A stretch of 47,198 nt of DNA from an uncultured Burkholderiales bacterium (GTDB taxonomy: Bacteria > Pseudomonadota > Gammaproteobacteria > Burkholderiales > Burkholderiaceae_C). The notes beneath the pieces were generated by a model. That model did not search any database and was not told the origin of the DNA. It worked only from the letters and a program-made list of their open reading frames with translations. Every line of letters begins with the position of its first letter. The first letter of the stretch is position 1. The stretch lies in the NCBI GenBank assembly GCA_903896615.1, contig CAITYM010000042.1, positions 1 through 47,198 on the forward strand. The letters run 5' to 3'. Shown one piece after another: positions 42,782 to 47,198 of this stretch. Both the position numbers and the translations under genes were made by a program.

Positions 42782-44023
42782 TCAAGATTCCAAATTCTTT
42801 GCAGGTGGCCATTCTCTTGAGTAAACTGGATTGGCTAAGAACTGCTTTTGATCATAGGTCCAAAATTGGCTAACATTGGGATAGGTCTTCACAATGGAGT
42901 TGACCAGTCGACCGTCTTTTCTCTCGACTTCTCTTACGAAGACATCTCCAACAACGTTTCCTAAGTTGTCAAATGTGAGTGGACCTCTTGCTGTTTGCAT
43001 GTTGGTCTTTCTGAGTGCCGCCATGAGTGCAACGCGGTCGCTAAATTTTCCTTTAACCGCTTCAACGGCCGCCTCTAAGATTGAGCCGTTTACGTAGGAT
43101 CCCGCAGCGTAATAGCCTGGGTCATATCCAAATGCTTTTCTAAAGGCAGGAGCGAATTTTGCATTGATTGGATTTTTGAGTTCAGCAGAGTACCAACAAA
43201 CCGTTTGAATACCAAGTGCCTCGTCCCCCATATTTCTGAGTACCGACTCGTCCAGTGCCGTCATGCCTCCGACGAGTGTCATTTTGCTTTTCAAACCATA
43301 CTCGTTAAATTGTCGAACGAACCTGAACCCATTTGAGCCTGCGAAACCGAGGAAAATTCCGTCAACATTCGTTTTGAGTTGAGCGAGGAAGCTTCCGTAA
43401 TCGGGGGTGGTTAGGGGGGAGAAGATTTTTTGAACAATTTTGCCGCCGCCTTCTTCGAACACTCGTTGAAAACCAGCGTTCATTTCGTGGCCATATGCAA
43501 TGTCATCAGCAATCATCGCCATGCGCTTGAACTTTAAAGTCTTCACGCAGTGGTCGGCCATTACATGTGAACACTGAGCTGAGGAGGAGGTCGCTCTTAC
43601 AAACCAAGGATTTGGTTTACGCTGGGTCATGTCCTCAGCTGCAGCAACTGAGAGTGTAGGGATTTTGTTAGCTTTGATGTAGTCATCTATAGCAAGTGCT
43701 TCAAAGGCTGCTAAGGGGCCAGTTAGCGCATGGATTTTGTTGAGCTCTACCAATTCTTGGATCTTGGATTTTGCAGTTGCAGGAACACCTCCCGTGTCGG
43801 CTACGAAGAGTTGAACTTTCTTGCCTGCTAACGTATTGTTTCGCTCACTCAAGTACATGTTGAGTGCTCGCTCCATATCAATGCCACCCGAGGCTAGAGG
43901 GCCTGTTTTGACCGTTAACAGTCCTAAGCGCAGCACGTCATCATCAGCCGCTCTGACCTGCGGGAAAGCCATAGTTGCTCCGACTGCAGCAGTACTTTGT
44001 ATAAAATTTCTTCTAGTTGTCAT
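42782..44023 (-). CDS. Periplasmic substrate-binding protein of the Liv-type importer (Tat signal)
   Basis: Type 1 periplasmic binding protein of the LivJ/LivK group, 413 aa, supplying the LivHMGF importer. The N-terminus MTTRRNFIQSTAAVGATMAFPQVRA is a twin-arginine-type signal (TRRNFIQ), so it may be exported folded. Family segments: LRLGLLTVKTGPLASGGIDMERALNMYL, ALTGPLAAFEALAIDDYIKANKIPTLSVAAAEDMTQR, DPGYYAAGSYVNGSILEAAVEA. The ATG at 44023 has AAAGGAG at ideal spacing; a start 42 bases further upstream is unlikely. Ligand unknown. It sits 50 bases after the CocE-like hydrolase gene. Confidence 0.92.
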   Translation of the reverse strand: MTTRRNFIQSTAAVGATMAFPQVRAADDDVLRLGLLTVKTGPLASGGIDMERALNMYLSERNNTLAGKKVQLFVADTGGVPATAKSKIQELVELNKIHALTGPLAAFEALAIDDYIKANKIPTLSVAAAEDMTQRKPNPWFVRATSSSAQCSHVMADHCVKTLKFKRMAMIADDIAYGHEMNAGFQRVFEEGGGKIVQKIFSPLTTPDYGSFLAQLKTNVDGIFLGFAGSNGFRFVRQFNEYGLKSKMTLVGGMTALDESVLRNMGDEALGIQTVCWYSAELKNPINAKFAPAFRKAFGYDPGYYAAGSYVNGSILEAAVEAVKGKFSDRVALMAALRKTNMQTARGPLTFDNLGNVVGDVFVREVERKDGRLVNSIVKTYPNVSQFWTYDQKQFLANPVYSREWPPAKNLES

Positions 44024-44073
44024 GATGTCTCCTTTGAATTTTTTACGAATTTCTAAATATTTCAAGCGCGATT

Positions 44074-45813
44074 TTATTTTTTGGGGATCACTGGGATTAA
44101 CAAATAGTTTTGCATTTCTTTTGAAAAATGCAAACTAGTTTGTCCTGCAAAAACGTCTGATAGCCTATCCCTTGGCTCATCATGCAAGAACGGCCCACAA
44201 CCTAGTAACTCGTTTTTGAAGTTAGATAACTTGAGGCCAGTTTTCTTTGAATAAGTGTAATCTTTACCTCTCACACTTAAGCCAATTCTGTAGCCCTTAG
44301 GGATAACGATAGATGTTGGCCAAATCTCCACATCTAATTCAACGGGTTGGCCCTTAACAAGTGGCTCTGGTGTTTTGTGAGTATGAAAGGGACGGTAGGG
44401 GCGAGTCAGCTTTTCATCTATGGCGCGGTGCGAGGCACGAAGCCAGCCCTGTGCCACTGGCGTGTGAGGATCTATGGCACCTGCAAAAGTCACCTCTCGC
44501 ATATCGGGGGTGAAGATGCGAACAACTAAGAATATATCTGCATCTTTAGTGCTGGAGGAGACCCAAAGTTTTGCTGCGAGCGGTCCAGTAAGCTCTGTTT
44601 GCTCCTCAAGTGGCTTGGACAGAAAACTAAGGCCTTCTCCAAGTGCGTCAAAGGACAGAACGTGTTCATGAGAGTTGGGCTGATCACTAAGACCTTGATG
44701 GGTAGGATCAAAGTGCAAGCGACTCCACTTTGTTTGTGCGAGAGGCCAATCGGTTTCTGTACGGTTTTCGAAATGGTCAACGTGCCTGACCTGCAGTCTG
44801 ACAGCAGGCTCTTTGTCCCATCCGTTTTCCTCTCCTTTTAAAAAGTGATTGAAAAAACGTTTTTGAAGCGCTATCCCGTAGTCCGTATAAAAGTGAGTCC
44901 AGTGCTCTAGGCCGTGCATCTCGAGCCATTTGTTTTTTGATGCAGATCTCATGAACGATTCACTGTTGCCCCTTAAGTGAAGGCCTTGCCCACCCCAATT
45001 ACCTGCGGAGAGAAAAGGAACCGTTATTTTTTCCCAGTTTGCAGACCTTGCTTTATGGTAATCATCATCCAATGGATGCGCCAATATATCGTCCCCAAAC
45101 GAGCATCTATTTTGTTGTAGAGTCTTGTCATCAAGCGTTTCGTCCCCGCAGACCAAGGCACCTGTTGCTTTGCTCCTTGGTCCACGCTCTCCCAAGCCGT
45201 ACTGAACCGTTTTAACCTGCATGTCATACCAGTTGGCCCAAAACGTGGACAAAATTCCGCCGTGATGGGTCATATCTCGGTACCAGTCAGATGCGCCTTC
45301 CCAAATACACATGGCAGCTAGGTGAGGGGGATTCTTTCCAGCTACTTGCCACTGATTAATACCAAAATAAGAGACACCACTCAGGCCAACTTTGCCGTTA
45401 CACCAGTTTTGAACACCAGCCCACTCGATGCATTCATAAAAGTCCTGTGTCTCGCGCGGGGAGAAGTGATCAATGAATCCAGGCGAGCGACCGCAACCCC
45501 TTGAATCAACACGAACACATACGTAGCCATCAGGGACCCATTTCTCTGGATCTACTACTTCCCAGTTTTGATATAGATTACTAGATCCGTAAGGTACATC
45601 TGGGTGCTCGGTGATCATTTTCTGCCAAGCACTGGGATATCCTTCTTGAAAGGCAAGTCCTTTTGCATAGGGTCCATAACTCAGTAGAACAGGGTATTTG
45701 CCTGGCGTTTTTGGACGGTACACATCGGCGCGCAAAATGAGTCCGTCGTCCATTTTGATTTGGACGTCCCAATCAATTTGCATGTACTCGGGTGGCGTTG
45801 TGAGCTCGTTCAT
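44074..45813 (-). CDS. CocE/NonD family hydrolase
   Basis: Serine hydrolase of the X-Pro dipeptidyl-peptidase-like S15/CocE group, 579 aa. The alpha/beta-hydrolase domain contains DGLILRADVYRP, VRVDSRGCGRSPG and the nucleophile elbow KVGLSGVSYFG (GxSxS). The His of the triad is likely in HGLEHWTHFY. A C-terminal jelly-roll domain (about 350-560) carries LTGPLAAKLWVSSSTKDADIFLVVRIFTPD and GYRIGLSVRGKDY. Known relatives cleave ester or amide bonds such as in cocaine and glutaryl-7-ACA-like compounds. The start lies 12 bases after the LLM monooxygenase stop, so hydrolysis of an ester, amide or lactone in the same pathway is inferred. Confidence 0.88.
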   Translation of the reverse strand: MNELTTPPEYMQIDWDVQIKMDDGLILRADVYRPKTPGKYPVLLSYGPYAKGLAFQEGYPSAWQKMITEHPDVPYGSSNLYQNWEVVDPEKWVPDGYVCVRVDSRGCGRSPGFIDHFSPRETQDFYECIEWAGVQNWCNGKVGLSGVSYFGINQWQVAGKNPPHLAAMCIWEGASDWYRDMTHHGGILSTFWANWYDMQVKTVQYGLGERGPRSKATGALVCGDETLDDKTLQQNRCSFGDDILAHPLDDDYHKARSANWEKITVPFLSAGNWGGQGLHLRGNSESFMRSASKNKWLEMHGLEHWTHFYTDYGIALQKRFFNHFLKGEENGWDKEPAVRLQVRHVDHFENRTETDWPLAQTKWSRLHFDPTHQGLSDQPNSHEHVLSFDALGEGLSFLSKPLEEQTELTGPLAAKLWVSSSTKDADIFLVVRIFTPDMREVTFAGAIDPHTPVAQGWLRASHRAIDEKLTRPYRPFHTHKTPEPLVKGQPVELDVEIWPTSIVIPKGYRIGLSVRGKDYTYSKKTGLKLSNFKNELLGCGPFLHDEPRDRLSDVFAGQTSLHFSKEMQNYLLIPVIPKK

Positions 45814-45825
45814 GTAAAACTTGAA

Positions 45826-46914
45826 TTATTTGATAGCTGCGTTTACTCTGGGCATTACTTCTGTAGCAAATAGCTCCATTGAGCGTTTTGCAAGTTTAGG
45901 ATCCATCCAGTCATGGCAGGCGTAGACAAGATTTCCAAAGTCACCCACTTTTTCACGGAACGCGAGGATTTGGTCAACTACTGAGTCCACAGTACCCGCA
46001 AGCACTAATCGCTTTGTGACGTAATCGGGTGTGAGCTCTGAGTCGGGCATGTTTTGATCTGTTTTGAAGAGGTTGCTTCTGCCGCCACCGGTGACTAGTT
46101 TGCGGACAAGTTGCTTGAAATAAAAGTGGTAAGGACCGCCTTCCTCTAATGCATATCTTTTGGCGGTAGCCTCATCATCAGCGACAAAGATGCTTTTTGC
46201 TACTCGCCAATCAGCAGCTGAGGGAGTCGCTCCCACAGCTTCACGTCCTTCAACATATTTAGGCCAGTGAGTTTTGACCCACTCGGGCATTAGGAAGTTT
46301 GCAGAGATTGGGAACCAACCCCGTTTGGCCATTTCTGCGACACCTTGAGAGAAAGGGGCAACAGCTGTGCCAACGATTGCTGGGTGCGGCTTTTGATAAG
46401 GTTTCATTATGAAGCCTTGACCGATTTCAGGAATCATTGTTTTCTCAACTGAGATGTTCCAAAATTGACCGTTGATGTTATACGGAGGTTCTGACTCCCA
46501 AATTTTTAGGACTGTATTGATACATTCGACAAACATGGCATTTCTATCCTTGCCAAAACTGCCAAAAACCTCTGCATCAGACATCAATCCCCCAGGGCTG
46601 ATACCCATAATCAAACGGCCCTTAAGTAAGTGGTCCAGCATGGCCACGTGGGCTGCGATCGCAGCGGGATGTGAATTGGGTAAATTTAAAGTCCCTGTAC
46701 CTAGCATTATGTTTTGGGTCTCATTTGCTAAGGTAGCCAAGAAAATCATGCTCGAGGTGACCGTTTCCGCGGCGTCCGTAATGTGTTCACCTACAAAGGC
46801 TTCACTAAACCCGAGTTTGTCGCCCAAGATGATGGCTTGTCTGTCCTCTTGAAGCGTCTCCGTAACGTTTCGACCGGGGGGATGCAGTGGCATCATGAAC
46901 ATACTGTGTTTCAT
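45826..46914 (-). CDS. LLM class (luciferase-like) flavin-dependent monooxygenase
   Basis: TIM-barrel bacterial-luciferase-like enzyme, 362 aa, using reduced FMN and O2. Family segments: MFMMPLHPPGR, LGFSEAFVGEHI, NIMLGTGTLNLPNSHPAAIAAHVAMLDHLLKGRLIMGISPGG, and PHPAIVGTAVAP. Such enzymes perform hydroxylation, Baeyer-Villiger or ring-opening reactions, for instance on pyridines and other N-heterocycles. AAGGAA lies about nine bases before the ATG. The flavin reductase gene 59 bases upstream is the natural partner supplying reduced flavin, so the two should form a two-component monooxygenase. Confidence 0.92.
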   Translation of the reverse strand: MKHSMFMMPLHPPGRNVTETLQEDRQAIILGDKLGFSEAFVGEHITDAAETVTSSMIFLATLANETQNIMLGTGTLNLPNSHPAAIAAHVAMLDHLLKGRLIMGISPGGLMSDAEVFGSFGKDRNAMFVECINTVLKIWESEPPYNINGQFWNISVEKTMIPEIGQGFIMKPYQKPHPAIVGTAVAPFSQGVAEMAKRGWFPISANFLMPEWVKTHWPKYVEGREAVGATPSAADWRVAKSIFVADDEATAKRYALEEGGPYHFYFKQLVRKLVTGGGRSNLFKTDQNMPDSELTPDYVTKRLVLAGTVDSVVDQILAFREKVGDFGNLVYACHDWMDPKLAKRSMELFATEVMPRVNAAIK

Positions 46915-46973
46915 AACTTGATTCCTTTTTAAGATTCTTTAGCGATTGGTTAGGCGTTGTGACGGGGAGCAGC

Positions 46974-47198
46974 TCAAACGGCTTGTAGTTCTGTGCCCTG
47001 CATGTATTTGCCTTTACAAAACATGAGAGTAGGGTGGTCTTGGTGGTCAAATGCCTCAACCTCACCCAGGTACAAGATATGGTCACCCGCCTCGATACGT
47101 TGGTGTGTTTTGCATTGAAACGTTGCTACGCAATTCTCAATCAGCGGGAGTCCGCCAATCCCTTCGTTGTAGGCAACAGTGCTGAATTTGTCTGGTAT
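46974..47198 (-). CDS. Flavin reductase family protein (partial, C-terminal part)
   Basis: The frame runs from the right edge to a TGA at 46974-46976, giving 74 residues. YNEGIGGLPLIENCVATFQC, GDHILYLGEVEAFDHQD and PTLMFCKGKYM match the C-terminal half of DIM6/NTAB-type flavin reductases, which reduce FMN or FAD with NAD(P)H. The N-terminal half lies outside the window. Being directly upstream of the LLM monooxygenase on the same strand, it is its likely reductase; it might also serve the flavin monooxygenase at 8154-9392. Confidence 0.88.
   Translation of the reverse strand: MPDKFSTVAYNEGIGGLPLIENCVATFQCKTHQRIEAGDHILYLGEVEAFDHQDHPTLMFCKGKYMQGTELQAV

Overview
The window reads as chromosomal DNA of a moderately AT-rich betaproteobacterium. 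A Burkholderiales member with a streamlined freshwater-type genome (Polynucleobacter or a relative) fits best. This is inferred from gene content and protein character (FeoAB, HU, LivFGMHK, IorAB-type molybdenum hydroxylases, compact intergenic spaces), not from a marker gene. I see no rRNA, tRNA, CRISPR array, prophage or insertion sequence.

Layout. 1-1575: the end of an unknown gene, a 63-residue unknown protein and an HpcH/HpaI-type aldolase, with clear terminators. 1723-6719 (minus): a dedicated outer-membrane import locus made of a His/Cys-rich small membrane protein, a TonB-dependent receptor, ExbB, ExbD and TonB. 7048-9392: an SMP-30-type lactonase and an acyl-CoA-dehydrogenase-fold flavin monooxygenase. 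9400-11260: a hexanucleotide repeat, a DMT permease and a lone HigA-like helix-turn-helix protein. 11264-16485: an FKBP with a histidine-rich linker, transketolase, and feoAB behind a Fur-box-like promoter. 16674-24467: an apparently exported class II aldolase-like protein, an MFS permease, an SDR, ModA, a Tat-exported two-subunit molybdenum hydroxylase and phosphoglycolate phosphatase.

24499-32733 (minus) is a complete Kdp high-affinity K+ operon, kdpFABCDE. Two very small genes lie at its front. One is kdpF (32 residues). The other, upstream and overlapping it by ATGA, encodes a 34-residue one-helix protein with a strong ribosome binding site. HU and a voltage-sensor-type K+ channel follow on the same strand.

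34627-47198 (minus) is a long unidirectional cluster with gaps of 64 bases or less: flavin reductase (cut by the window edge), LLM flavin monooxygenase, CocE/NonD hydrolase, a complete Liv-type ABC importer, an ACMSD-type amidohydrolase, a 3-hydroxyisobutyrate-dehydrogenase-like enzyme and a second two-subunit molybdenum hydroxylase. Together these look like uptake plus hydroxylation, oxygenation, hydrolysis and decarboxylation of one imported compound, probably an aromatic or N-heterocyclic acid. The substrate cannot be read from the sequence. This cluster and the kdp leader gene are the most interesting parts of the window.
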